From assembly GCF_018130955.1 (NCBI RefSeq), contig NZ_JAFCJM010000030.1:1-64000 (forward strand): a DNA stretch of 64,000 nucleotides, written 5' to 3'. This DNA is from Bradyrhizobium liaoningense. Its GTDB lineage: Bacteria > Pseudomonadota > Alphaproteobacteria > Rhizobiales > Xanthobacteraceae. This document shows positions 41,404 to 49,760 of this stretch, one piece after another (position 1 is the stretch's first letter; the number at the start of each line of letters is the position of its first letter). A model generated the notes under the pieces. It did no database searches, had not been told where the DNA came from, and was given only the letters and a program-made list of their open reading frames with translations. A program made the translations under genes and the position numbers.

Positions 41404-42558
41404 ATGAGGCAGTCTCGTTACTTGATCGGCGCGGCCGTCGTCGCATCGCTGTGGACCGGGCTCGCGCAGGCGCAGACCACGGTCTACATCCCCGACGTCG
41501 TCGAACTCTCCGGCCCCGGCGCTGTCTCCGGCACCAACTGGCGCGACGGCGTCGTGCTTGCAATCGACGAGATCAACGCCGCCGGCGGCATTTTGGGCCG
41601 CAAGATCGAGAGCGAGCATCTCGACACCCAGAGCAATCCCGGCATCTCGCGCGCGCAGGTGCAAAAGGTCCTGGACAAGGAGCCCTACGTCGTCCTCGGC
41701 CCGATCTATTCCGGTTCGGTCAAGGTCAACATGGCGCTGACACAAGCCGCCGAGGTGCCGCAGATCGTCGGCGCAGAAGCCGCGGACATCACCACGCAGG
41801 GCAATCCCTGGGTGTTCCGCACCGCGTTCGGCCAGCAATTCTCGATGCCGAAAATCGCCAGCTATCTCCACGACAAGCTCAAGGTGAAGACGGTTGCGCT
41901 GGTTTGGGTCAACAACGATTTCGGCAAGGGGGGCCACGACAACTTCTTGAAGGAGATGAAGGCGCGCGGCATCGACATCGCGGCTGACATCTCTACCGAG
42001 CAGGGCCAGGTCGATTTTGGCTCCGACATCATCAAGCTGAAGGGCGCCAAGGCCGATGCCGTCTTCGTCTATACCAATGAAGAGGAGAGCGCCCGCTTCC
42101 TGATCGAGGCGAAGCGGCAGGGGTTGTCGACGCCGTTGTTCGGCGAGACCACGCTGCTCAGCCAGAAAGTGGTCGATCTCGCCGGCCCCGCGGCCAACGG
42201 CGTGCGCGGCCATGTCGGGCTCAGCGCCGATGCACCCGTGCCGGCGATCCAGGAGTTCGCGAAGAAGTTTTCCGCGCGCTACAAATACTGGCCCGATCAC
42301 AACGGCATCAAGGGCTACACCGCCGTCTATCTCGTCAAATACGTCACCGAAAAGCTCGGCAAGTTCGACCGCAAGGCTTTCGGTGCAACGATGAAGGGCC
42401 TGACGCTGATGCTGGACAAGGCCCCTGGCATGCTGATGGAAGCAAGCTGGGACCAGAACGGCGACATCGACCGCGCCAGCTTTCTGGCCGAGATCGTCGA
42501 CGGCAAGCAGAAGATCGTCGAGATGCTGCCGAAGCTGAAGGCGGCGAAGACGGAGTGA
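41404..42558 (+). CDS. Branched-chain-type ABC transporter substrate-binding protein
   Basis: 384 residues with GGGAGGGAG just upstream. The signal peptide ends near GLAQAQT (~23). The type I periplasmic-binding fold (LivJ-like) is recognised by LSGPGAVSGTNWRDGVVLAIDEINAAGGILGRKIE (~36-70), VLGPIYSGSVKVNMALTQAAEVPQI and VALVWVNNDFGKGGHDNFLKEMKARG. No permease or ATPase gene adjoins it, so it must share one or be an orphan receptor. Its ligand may be related to the aroE/amidohydrolase substrate. Confidence 0.88.
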   Translation: MRQSRYLIGAAVVASLWTGLAQAQTTVYIPDVVELSGPGAVSGTNWRDGVVLAIDEINAAGGILGRKIESEHLDTQSNPGISRAQVQKVLDKEPYVVLGPIYSGSVKVNMALTQAAEVPQIVGAEAADITTQGNPWVFRTAFGQQFSMPKIASYLHDKLKVKTVALVWVNNDFGKGGHDNFLKEMKARGIDIAADISTEQGQVDFGSDIIKLKGAKADAVFVYTNEEESARFLIEAKRQGLSTPLFGETTLLSQKVVDLAGPAANGVRGHVGLSADAPVPAIQEFAKKFSARYKYWPDHNGIKGYTAVYLVKYVTEKLGKFDRKAFGATMKGLTLMLDKAPGMLMEASWDQNGDIDRASFLAEIVDGKQKIVEMLPKLKAAKTE

Positions 42559-42614
42559 GCGGGAGCACGGTCTGGGTGCGGCTGGCCATGTCGAGAATGA
42601 GCTCGCGCACTGGT

Positions 42615-43715
42615 TCACGAAAACCGTTCAAGATCCGACTTGAGCGCGACCAGGAAGCGTGCGGCTTCGCCGCCCGTCACGACGCGATGGTCAAAGGTCA
42701 ATGACAGCGGCAGGACGCGTCGCACCGCGGGCTGGCCGCGGTGCGCGACCACCGCTTGGTAAATCCGGCCGGCACCGACGATGGCCGTCTGCGGCGGCAC
42801 GATGATCAGATTGGCGAAGCGGCCGCCGATCATTCCGAAATTCGACAGCGTAATGGTGGCGCCGCGCAGCTCTTCCGGGGGGATCGACCGCGCGATTGCA
42901 TCCGCCCGCAGGCGGTCCAGTCCGGCCCGCAAGTCCGAGACCTCGCGTGCCGCGACGTCGCGCAGCACGGGAACGATGAGGCCGCCCTCGGTGTCGACGG
43001 CGATGCCGAGGTCGATGCGCTCGATCAATCGCCGTTCTCCCGTGCCGGAATGATACCAGGCATTGAGAGCGGGCTCGGCCTTGCAGGCAGCTGCAATTGC
43101 CCGTGTCAGTCGGATCGTCACATCCTCTCCCGTTGGCCAATCATCGATGTCGGCCTCATCGGTCACTGAAGCAGGGACGATTTCGGCATGGGATTGGGCC
43201 ATGCGTTGCGCCATCGCCCGCCGCATCCCGCGCAGGGGTTCGGCGGGCCCTGTCAGGGACTTGCCCCGCGCAGCGCGCTCGACGTCTGCGCGCGTGATGA
43301 TGCCGGCGGGGCCCGTGCCCTCGACGAGCTCGAGAGCGACGCCGAGCTTTTGCGCAAGCGCTCGCACCGCTGGAAACGCCTGAGGCTGTTGCGTAGCTCG
43401 TTGCGCGGAAGGGAATGCTGGGGCGGCTTCGGTTTCGCCACCGGCGAGCTCGCCGACGATTGTGCCGGTATCCTGTTCGGCGCCCTCTGCAAACTCGACC
43501 AATGGCGCGCCGACCTTCACGATATCTCCCTTCGTACCGAACAGATGTGCGATACGCCCACTCGACGGCGATGGTATCTCGACGACCGCCTTGTCGGTCT
43601 CGACGGAGACGAGCGGCTGATCGGTGACGACGTGATCGCCTTCGCTGACATACCAGCTGACGATCTCCGCCTCCTCAAGACCTTCGCCAAGATCCGGCAG
43701 CGTGAACTGGCGCAT
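42615..43715 (-). CDS. Branched-chain 2-oxoacid dehydrogenase complex, E2 acyltransferase
   Basis: 366 residues. The N-terminal lipoyl domain (~1-75) has the lipoylated Lys in VSVETDKAVVEIPSP (~42). A hinge is followed by the E3/E1-binding peripheral domain (AFPAVRALAQKLGVALELVEGTGPAGIITRADVERA, ~117-152). The catalytic core holds LTFDHRVVTGGEAARFL with the active-site His/Asp (~340). It ends the E1alpha-E1beta-E2 operon. No E3 gene is nearby, so a shared dihydrolipoamide dehydrogenase is needed. Confidence 0.9.
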   Translation of the reverse strand: MRQFTLPDLGEGLEEAEIVSWYVSEGDHVVTDQPLVSVETDKAVVEIPSPSSGRIAHLFGTKGDIVKVGAPLVEFAEGAEQDTGTIVGELAGGETEAAPAFPSAQRATQQPQAFPAVRALAQKLGVALELVEGTGPAGIITRADVERAARGKSLTGPAEPLRGMRRAMAQRMAQSHAEIVPASVTDEADIDDWPTGEDVTIRLTRAIAAACKAEPALNAWYHSGTGERRLIERIDLGIAVDTEGGLIVPVLRDVAAREVSDLRAGLDRLRADAIARSIPPEELRGATITLSNFGMIGGRFANLIIVPPQTAIVGAGRIYQAVVAHRGQPAVRRVLPLSLTFDHRVVTGGEAARFLVALKSDLERFS

Positions 43716-43733
43716 GGCTCATTTCCGGTAACA

Positions 43734-44714
43734 CTAGCTGAACTGGCAGACCTTGCGGGCCGCGGTCGCGATGCGCTCGACCGAAGGCATATAATATTGC
43801 TCGAGGCGCGCCATCGGGATAACGGTGTCATAGCCGGTGACGCGGGTCACGGGTGCAAGCAGCGAAGGCAGGCTGCGCTCGGCGATATCAGCGGCGATCT
43901 CGGCTCCGAATCCGCTGGTGCGCGCCGCTTCATGCACGATGACGCAACGGCCGGTCTTTGCGATCGAACCGAGCAGTGTGCTTTCGTCGTAGGGCTTGAG
44001 GGTTGCGAGATCGATGACTTCCGCTGCGATCCCATCGGAAGCGAGCGTGTCAGCCGCGGCCGTGGTTTCCTTCAGCATCGCGCCCCAACTGACCAGCGTG
44101 ATGTCGCGGCCCGCCCGCATCACGAAGGCCCGATCGAGCGGCATCGATTCGCCATTGTCCTCCACCTCGCCCTTGGCCGCACGGTACAGGCGTGTCGGTT
44201 CCAGAAACACCACCGGATCGGGATCGCGGATCGCGGCGAGGAGAAGTCCATAGGCGCGTGCCGGCGACGAAGGGATGACGACGCGCAGGCCTGGAATATG
44301 GGCGAGCATCGCCTCGGTGCTTTCGGAATGATGCTCGGGTGCGCGAATGCCGGCCCCGTGTGGCGTGCGCAGGACCATCGGACAGGTGAGCCGTCCCTGG
44401 GTTCGGTTGCGCAACCGGGAAGCATGGTTCACGAGCTGATCCAGGCAGGGATAGATAAATCCCATGAATTGGATTTCGCCCACCGGTTTCAGTCCTTGCG
44501 CGGCCATGCCGACGCAGAGTCCGCTGATCAGGAGTTCGGCGAGCGGCGTATCGAGGACGCGCTCCGCGCCGAATCGCTTTTGCAGGCCTGCAGTCACACG
44601 GAAGACGCCTCCGTTGATGCCAACGTCTTCGCCAAGCACGACGACATCGGGATCCTCCTCCATCGCGCGTCCGAGGGCCAGATTGATGGCTTCGACCAAT
44701 GTTGCCTCAGGCAT
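43734..44714 (-). CDS. 2-oxoacid dehydrogenase E1 component, beta subunit
   Basis: 326 residues from MPEATLVEAINLALGRAMEED. The transketolase-like pyrimidine-binding domain has VVLGEDVGINGGVFRVTAGLQKRFGAERVLDTPLAE (~25-60), with the ThDP-activating Glu in that region. The C-terminal transketolase domain (~200-320) has DITLVSWGAMLKET and DLATLKPYDESTL. It pairs with the alpha subunit to decarboxylate 2-oxoacids from branched-chain amino acids. It overlaps the E1alpha stop by eight bases and is 18 bases from E2. Confidence 0.92.
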   Translation of the reverse strand: MPEATLVEAINLALGRAMEEDPDVVVLGEDVGINGGVFRVTAGLQKRFGAERVLDTPLAELLISGLCVGMAAQGLKPVGEIQFMGFIYPCLDQLVNHASRLRNRTQGRLTCPMVLRTPHGAGIRAPEHHSESTEAMLAHIPGLRVVIPSSPARAYGLLLAAIRDPDPVVFLEPTRLYRAAKGEVEDNGESMPLDRAFVMRAGRDITLVSWGAMLKETTAAADTLASDGIAAEVIDLATLKPYDESTLLGSIAKTGRCVIVHEAARTSGFGAEIAADIAERSLPSLLAPVTRVTGYDTVIPMARLEQYYMPSVERIATAARKVCQFS

Positions 44715-45807
44715 CGTGCTCTCCCGCGAGTTCGCGGCGTTGCGATGCATAGGCCTCGGGCAGCTCGGCATAGAGGTGATCGAACATGGTTTCCGGCCGG
44801 CGCGGCGCCGTTGCCAGATAGCGTTCGGCAGCCTGCTCGACGCGCTCATGGCATTCGGCGGCCAGTTGCTCTTCGTCCGCCTTGCTCCACATTTTCCGGC
44901 TGACGAGATAGGCCCTCAGGCGTGCGATCGGCTCTTCCTTCCAATGCGCCTGGACTTCGTCGACCGATCGATAACGTGATGCGTCATCTGAGGTCGTGTG
45001 GTCGCCGAGCCGGTAAGTGACCGCCTCGATGAAGCGGGGGCCCTCGCCGTCGCGCGCTGCGGCAATGGCTTCTTCGGTCGCCGCGTGCATTGCCACGACA
45101 TCGCTCCCGTCGACCTGCTCTCCGGCGAAGCCTGCCGCGATCGCCTTCTGCGCCAGCGTTTCGCAGGCGGTCTGCAGCCGCAACGGGACTGATATGGCCC
45201 ATTGATTGTTGGTGGCGATGAAGACGGCAGGCAATTTGTGCACGCCGGCGAAATTCATCGCTTCATAGACATCGCCCTTCGATGTGGCGCCGTCGCCGAA
45301 CAGGCACACGGCGACACGCGGCTCCTTGCGCAGCTTCAGTGCATAGGCGACACCGGCGGCATGCGGCGCCTGAGAACCAACGGGAACGCAGAACGGAAAA
45401 TCGTGGGCCGGTCCGGAGGAGAAGCGATTGCCCCGCTCGTCCCCGCTCCAGAACAGCAGGATCTCCTCGGGCTTGACGCCGCGCCAGAGCAGTGCGCCAT
45501 TGTCGCGATAGGAGGGCAGCAGCACGTCTTCCTCCCGCATCGCGCTGGCGATCCCGACCGAGACCGCCTCCTGGCCGAGGGACACGGCGTAGGTCCCGAG
45601 CCGGCCGGTGCGCTGCAATGCAACAGCCTTCCGGTCAAACAGGCGCACGAACACCATGGACCGGTAGAGTGCGATCAAGAGCTTGGCATCGGAAGTGAAG
45701 GCGGGGAGCGGCCGGGCTATTGACCCGTCGGGCGCGAGGTAGTTGCGATGGCGCACCTCGAACCGCGCGATGACGGGGAGATCCTGGTTTACCCTTCGGC
45801 TGGCCAC
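44707..45807 (-). CDS. 2-oxoacid dehydrogenase E1 component, alpha subunit
   Basis: 366 residues, first gene of the complex operon. The ThDP-binding motif is seen as LFGDGATSKGDVYEAMNFAGVHKLPAVFIATNNQWAIS (~165-205). The phosphorylation-loop-like YRLGDHTTSDDASRYR (~270) and the N-terminal AFTSDAKLLIALYRSMVFVRLFDRKAVALQRTGRLGTYA are typical of BCKDH/acetoin-type E1alpha. It acts in the cytosolic multienzyme complex making acyl-CoA from branched 2-oxoacids. Confidence 0.92.
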   Translation of the reverse strand: MASRRVNQDLPVIARFEVRHRNYLAPDGSIARPLPAFTSDAKLLIALYRSMVFVRLFDRKAVALQRTGRLGTYAVSLGQEAVSVGIASAMREEDVLLPSYRDNGALLWRGVKPEEILLFWSGDERGNRFSSGPAHDFPFCVPVGSQAPHAAGVAYALKLRKEPRVAVCLFGDGATSKGDVYEAMNFAGVHKLPAVFIATNNQWAISVPLRLQTACETLAQKAIAAGFAGEQVDGSDVVAMHAATEEAIAAARDGEGPRFIEAVTYRLGDHTTSDDASRYRSVDEVQAHWKEEPIARLRAYLVSRKMWSKADEEQLAAECHERVEQAAERYLATAPRRPETMFDHLYAELPEAYASQRRELAGEHDA

Positions 45808-45990
45808 GCTCTCTCACTCCCGGAGCGATTGCGCCCTTCTACAACTCATTCAGTTGGTGTTGGTGCCGAGACGATGCAAGAGCAGGGCGGGTGGCTCTTA
45901 CCAAGCGCCTGGTTTTTGCTGCAGCGCAGGCTTGCAGGGCTCGATCGGTTCGGTTGTGGAAACGGCTCAGCGGCGGCGGTATATGAGAGC

Positions 45991-46209
45991 ATGGCAAATG
46001 GTCAGGTCGTCCTGGTAACGACGGAGCCTTTAGGCGGCGGCCCGCCGGTCCGCTCGGTCTTCTTCGTGGCCGAAGGAGATCCGGCCAAGGCCGCGGCAAT
46101 TATCGCGACCGTGATGGCCCCGAATGAAAAGGTCGAGGCGTGCGGACCGCTTCCGGAACCCGCCGTCAAAGCGCTGGGATTGAAGCCCGGTGACTTCACG
46201 CACGGGTAA
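45991..46209 (+). CDS. Small hypothetical protein
   Basis: 72 residues from MANGQVVLVTTEPLGGGPPVRSVFFVAEGDPAKAAAIIA. The frame stays open upstream but reads less like protein, and the Met at 45991 fits the first beta strand. The composition suggests a small alpha/beta protein. I recognise no family. A stem-loop four bases after the stop supports a real transcript end. It is divergent from the E1alpha gene. Confidence 0.5.
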   Translation: MANGQVVLVTTEPLGGGPPVRSVFFVAEGDPAKAAAIIATVMAPNEKVEACGPLPEPAVKALGLKPGDFTHG

Positions 46210-46212
46210 CCG

Positions 46213-46240
46213 GATGGGTTGCGCTCTTGCGAAACCCATC
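46213..46240 (+). terminator. Stem-loop downstream of the 72-residue ORF
   Basis: GATGGGTTGCGC (46213-46224) and GCGAAACCCATC (46229-46240) pair over 12 positions with one mismatch and a TCTT loop. It starts four bases after the stop codon. The downstream sequence (GTGCGTTTCC) is only weakly T-rich. Confidence 0.5.
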
Positions 46241-46545
46241 GTGCGTTTCCATCACGCCCTTGGTGACAATCATCAACTGCGTTGCGGCTAGGGGACGCGT
46301 CTCAGGACGAGAGCATGCAGGAAGCCCTCTTTTTCGGGCACATGACATAGCGTAGTCTTTGACGAGCTGCCCTTCGGGACGGGCCGACGTCGCCGCTTGA
46401 TGGAATGGGCAGCGATCAGGCCGTCGGCAGGCATCGTAGCTGAAAGCAGCGCCTACCTTTGCGGCGCTCCCTCAACTTCAACACAGAGCACGCTTGCCTG
46501 CCGCGCGCGGCAGGCAATGGACATGGGTAACCCATGGAGGACGAC
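46241..46545. other. Intergenic region with two perfect palindromes near its end
   Basis: About 305 bases without a convincing gene. The notable content is two palindromes immediately upstream of the GYD-domain gene: 46494-46517, a 24-base perfect palindrome with half TTGCCTGCCGCG, and 46522-46536, CATGGGT-A-ACCCATG. The second ends in the bases of the gene's Shine-Dalgarno region. They could be operators or a hairpin controlling translation. Confidence 0.6.
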
Positions 46546-46839
46546 ATGGCGACATTCATATTGACGATCGACTGGACCGACCAGGGAATTCGTAGTGTCA
46601 GGGATGCTCCAAAGCGCAGCCAGGCGGCTAAAGAGCTCGCCAAGAAAGTCGGAGTCGAGATCAAGGAAGTCTATCTCACCTCTGGTGAGCACGACATCCT
46701 TGTCATGGCTGAAGCGCCTCTCGGCGATCACATCACGAAATTCGCACTTGCGCTCGGTTCTCTGGGGAATGTACGCACCTGCACCTCGCGGGCCTGGCCC
46801 GAGCCCGAGTGGACCAAGCTGATATCCGAGCTTCCATAG
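46546..46839 (+). CDS. GYD-domain protein
   Basis: 97 residues from MATFILTIDWTDQGIRSVRDAPKRSQAAKELAKKVGVEIKEVYLTSGEHDILVMAEAP. The start is preceded by GGAGG. The pattern matches the GYD family, small ferredoxin-like alpha/beta proteins of unknown function (WTDQGIR... GEHDILVMAEAP.... RTCTSRAWPEPEW). It is cytosolic, without signal or membrane segments. Two palindromes abut the start. Confidence 0.82.
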   Translation: MATFILTIDWTDQGIRSVRDAPKRSQAAKELAKKVGVEIKEVYLTSGEHDILVMAEAPLGDHITKFALALGSLGNVRTCTSRAWPEPEWTKLISELP

Positions 46840-46966
46840 TGGCTTCGGCCGACGGGCATTTGCGCAGTCCGATTGATTGCCGCTGCCGCGATTCCGACGC
46901 CCGGCGATCAGCGCCCTCAATGAGGCATGATCGCCGGGCGCTCGCAGATCATTAGGAGGTCAAGCC

Positions 46967-47323
46967 ATGGAGATCGAAGGCACTACATTCGGCACTATCA
47001 CGATCGACGGAAGGACCTATGAACATGATGTGATCATTCGCCTGTCCGGCGAAGTGGCGAAGCGGAAAAAAGAGCTGTCGAAGAAGTACTACGGCACCTC
47101 GCATGTCCTCTCGAAGGACGAAGCGAAGTTCGTTTTTGAGGACGGATGCGAACAACTAATTCTTGGCTCGGGCCAGATGGGTAATGTGCATCTGTCACCG
47201 GAAGCTGAGGCGTACTTTGCAAAAAAGGGTTGCGCGGTCCTGCTGCAGCCGACCCCTAAAGCGATTCATACGTTCAACAAGTCGCATGCGAAGAAGATTG
47301 GTCTTTTTCACGTTACTTGCTGA
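46967..47323 (+). CDS. Mth938-domain-like protein
   Basis: 118 residues, preceded by TAGGAGGT. FGTITIDGRTYEHDVIIRLSGEVAKRKKELSKKYYGTSHVLSKDEAKFVFEDGCEQLILGSGQMGNVHLSPEAEAYFAKKGCAVLLQPTPKAI fits the MTH938/AAMDC fold (DUF498). The family is widespread and its biochemical role is unsettled. It is on the same strand as the GYD gene, 127 bases on. A GC-rich stretch separates it from the convergent methyltransferase. Confidence 0.8.
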   Translation: MEIEGTTFGTITIDGRTYEHDVIIRLSGEVAKRKKELSKKYYGTSHVLSKDEAKFVFEDGCEQLILGSGQMGNVHLSPEAEAYFAKKGCAVLLQPTPKAIHTFNKSHAKKIGLFHVTC

Positions 47324-47363
47324 ATCGGGCCGGCCGCGGCGCTTTCGCAGCATCGCGCAGGGA

Positions 47364-48392
47364 TCAGCTTGGGCAGGCCTCGATCACATTGAAATTGCCG
47401 GCCGGAGCAATACACGTCAGTTCGAAGCCGCCCGCGGCAAGAAGGTGTGAGAACTCTTCGCTTGTCCGCTCCAGCCCACCCGGCATGACCAGCATGTTGA
47501 GATCGCTGAACTTCGACGACGGCATTTCGTTTGGCGGCGCGATCAGCCGCTCGATCAGCAGAAGTTTCGCATCGTCGCGCATGGCACGACGACAGGTCTT
47601 CAAAATGGCGACAGCCTCGTCGTCCTCCCAGTCGTGAATGATGGCGCGCATCACATAGGCATCACCACCCTCCGGCACTGCGTCGAAGAAGCTTCCGCCG
47701 ACAATACGGCAGCGGTCCGCGACCCCGCGAGCTTCAAGGACCGCTCCCGCCTCCGCGACGACGCCCGGCTGGTCGAACAATGTGCCTTGCATTCGCGGCT
47801 GAGCGGACAGGATTGCCGACAGCATCAGGCCGCGTCCGCCGCCGACATCCACGACATGATGGAATGCGGAGAAATCATAGGCGGCGACCACGGCTTCGGC
47901 GCTCCCGCGCGACATCTCCGTCATCGCGCGATCGAAGGTCGCGCGATCGTCCGGGCGTTCGGCGCGGTAATGCCAGACGTCCTGGCCGTTCAATGCGTGA
48001 AAGGTGTTCTCGCCGGTTCGGACGCTGTGCAGCAGGTGGCACCAGGTACGCCAGACATAGGGCGTTCCGACATACTCCGCCCAGGAACCGATGGGAGTAG
48101 CAGAGTCCGGCCGCAGGCAATCGCCCATCGCCGTGAGCGCAAACCTGCGGCCCGCCTCCTCGTGGAAGACGCCGACCGCGGCAAGTGCGCGCAGCAGGCG
48201 ATAGAGCGTTTGCGGATGGGTCCCCGTGGTTGACGCCAATTCATCGATCGTGCGTGGACCGTCCTTTAGATGGCTCGCGATCCCCAGTACGGACGCCACG
48301 TGAATGGCCTGCGTGATCTGATAACCGTTGATCAGCCCGAGCAAGCCGAGCCAGGGCGGCGGCGGAGAGGTGGGTGGTGGGTTCGAAGCCAT
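47364..48392 (-). CDS. SAM-dependent O-methyltransferase (plant COMT/hydroxyneurosporene type)
   Basis: 342 residues from MASNPPPTS, with GGGAGA eight bases upstream; another Met lies five codons earlier. The N-terminal winged-helix dimerisation domain (~15-105: INGYQITQAIHVASVLGIASHLKDGPRTIDELASTTGTHPQTLYRLLRALAAVGVF) precedes the catalytic domain with VVDVGGGRGLMLSAIL (~183) and the general-base His in AIIHDWEDDEAVAIL (~260). It methylates a small-molecule hydroxyl. The substrate is unknown and no pathway genes adjoin. Confidence 0.87.
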   Translation of the reverse strand: MASNPPPTSPPPPWLGLLGLINGYQITQAIHVASVLGIASHLKDGPRTIDELASTTGTHPQTLYRLLRALAAVGVFHEEAGRRFALTAMGDCLRPDSATPIGSWAEYVGTPYVWRTWCHLLHSVRTGENTFHALNGQDVWHYRAERPDDRATFDRAMTEMSRGSAEAVVAAYDFSAFHHVVDVGGGRGLMLSAILSAQPRMQGTLFDQPGVVAEAGAVLEARGVADRCRIVGGSFFDAVPEGGDAYVMRAIIHDWEDDEAVAILKTCRRAMRDDAKLLLIERLIAPPNEMPSSKFSDLNMLVMPGGLERTSEEFSHLLAAGGFELTCIAPAGNFNVIEACPS

Positions 48393-48468
48393 CGGCAAGT
48401 CTCCCAAGCAAGTCCCTCAATTCGCACTCTACCCTAACGGGTGAGCACTGGACATCGGGCAGCTTGCC

Positions 48469-48981
48469 CTATCTCTCCGGGTGAAGGACGAACTTGCAGA
48501 GCAGGTGATCAACCGAGATCCGCCCGGGTCCGTAGGCCATGATGCCGAGCGCCATCGCGGCCCAGGTGATATGGACCGGCCAGCCGTCGGGCACGGTGAG
48601 CTCGACGATCACGGTCATGAACAGCAGGCCCAGCGCGGCGAAGCGCGTGCCGAGGCCGAGCACCAGCAGGATCGGGAACATGATCTCGCCGCAGCCGGAC
48701 AAGAAGGCCATCGCGGTCGGCACCGGAAAATGATAGGGGCCGCCCGGCAGATGCAGCATGAACTCCTCGCTGAACAGTGTCACTGCGGTGTCGCTCAGCC
48801 TGAGAAAGCCGTTCCATTTGAGGATGCCGGAGCGCCAGAACGGCACGGCAAGCGCCACGCGCAGCACGAGCTGCACCATCGACGGCGTCGCGATCGCCTG
48901 GACCAGATGATTGGCCCTGTCGACGAGAGCGCCGAGCGAGGGCAGATTGCCGGCAGCCATGATGCGTTGCTCCGTGATCAT
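48469..48981 (-). CDS. DoxX-family membrane protein of the bufferin operon (BufD-like)
   Basis: 170 residues from MITEQRIMAAGNLP, overlapping the DUF2063 stop (ATGA). Four membrane helices of the DoxX fold are apparent (~33-52, 75-95, 100-120, 128-150), with VLRVALAVPFWRSGILKWNGF at the start. DoxX proteins close many DUF2282-DUF692-DUF2063 operons. Its role there is not firmly known; thiol or electron handling in the membrane is a common suggestion. Confidence 0.87.
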   Translation of the reverse strand: MITEQRIMAAGNLPSLGALVDRANHLVQAIATPSMVQLVLRVALAVPFWRSGILKWNGFLRLSDTAVTLFSEEFMLHLPGGPYHFPVPTAMAFLSGCGEIMFPILLVLGLGTRFAALGLLFMTVIVELTVPDGWPVHITWAAMALGIMAYGPGRISVDHLLCKFVLHPER

Positions 48982-49760
48982 CTTGCGTCTCCAGACGTCA
49001 GCGAGGTGAATGCGCCCGCCTCGAACAGGCCGGCGATGTTGGTGGCGAGGTCGAAGTCGGGCGAATCCTCCAACGCCGCGGCGGCGGCCTCGGCCAGCAT
49101 GCATCCCGACATCACGCAGGCCAGGAAAACCGCTCCACCCGGAGGCAGCAGTTGCACCACGACATCGGCGTCCGGCCGCGTGATCAACGCATCCTCCGGC
49201 GTAGATGCGTCGATGGAGCTGGCGGTCTCAGTGCCGCGATTGGCAGCAAAGATGGTCACGGCGGCGAATTGCGACCGCACCAGGCGCGTCGCGGGATGGA
49301 CGGTGAAGACAAGGCCCGCCAGACGATCCGGCGCGACCGAAGCGAGCGCGGTCGGCAAAAGCGGCGCGCTATCTGCGGCGTGATAGGCGTCGAGCCAGGC
49401 CCGCTCGATCCGCGCGACGTCGGCGAGCCACGGCAGCGATTGCGCATGCTCATAGCGCGCGATGAACGCCGGAAAGTCGCGGCCATACTCGAACAGCAGC
49501 GGCGACGTCGGCGGCGTCTCGCGGACATGGAAGCGCGCCATGGCGCGGAAGAAATCCGCACCCGTCAGCCGCTGCACGGCCGGGTAGATCGCTGCAAGCG
49601 TGTCGATCAGGCTGACCGTGACGTTGTTGCGATAGACATTGTAGCATTTTGCGGCCGACTTGCCGCGCGGCCCGGTCACGATGCCGGGAACCTCGCTGAC
49701 AGGATCCAGCAATGCCGGCGCGAACGCCGCCGCGTAGGAGGCGTGCGGTTCAGGCTGCAT
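48978..49760 (-). CDS. DUF2063 partner protein of the MNIO enzyme (BufC-like)
   Basis: 260 residues. The N-terminal DUF2063 (putative DNA-binding) domain is seen as YAAAFAPALLDP ... YNVYRNNVTVSLIDTLAAIYPAVQRLTGADFFRAMARFHVRETPPTSPLLFEYGRDFPAFIARYEHAQSLPWLADVARIERAW (~8-125). In bufferin and methanobactin-like systems this partner binds the precursor and assists the DUF692 enzyme, rather than binding DNA. It overlaps the DUF692 gene by 11 bases and the DoxX gene by four. Confidence 0.9.
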   Translation of the reverse strand: MQPEPHASYAAAFAPALLDPVSEVPGIVTGPRGKSAAKCYNVYRNNVTVSLIDTLAAIYPAVQRLTGADFFRAMARFHVRETPPTSPLLFEYGRDFPAFIARYEHAQSLPWLADVARIERAWLDAYHAADSAPLLPTALASVAPDRLAGLVFTVHPATRLVRSQFAAVTIFAANRGTETASSIDASTPEDALITRPDADVVVQLLPPGGAVFLACVMSGCMLAEAAAAALEDSPDFDLATNIAGLFEAGAFTSLTSGDAR

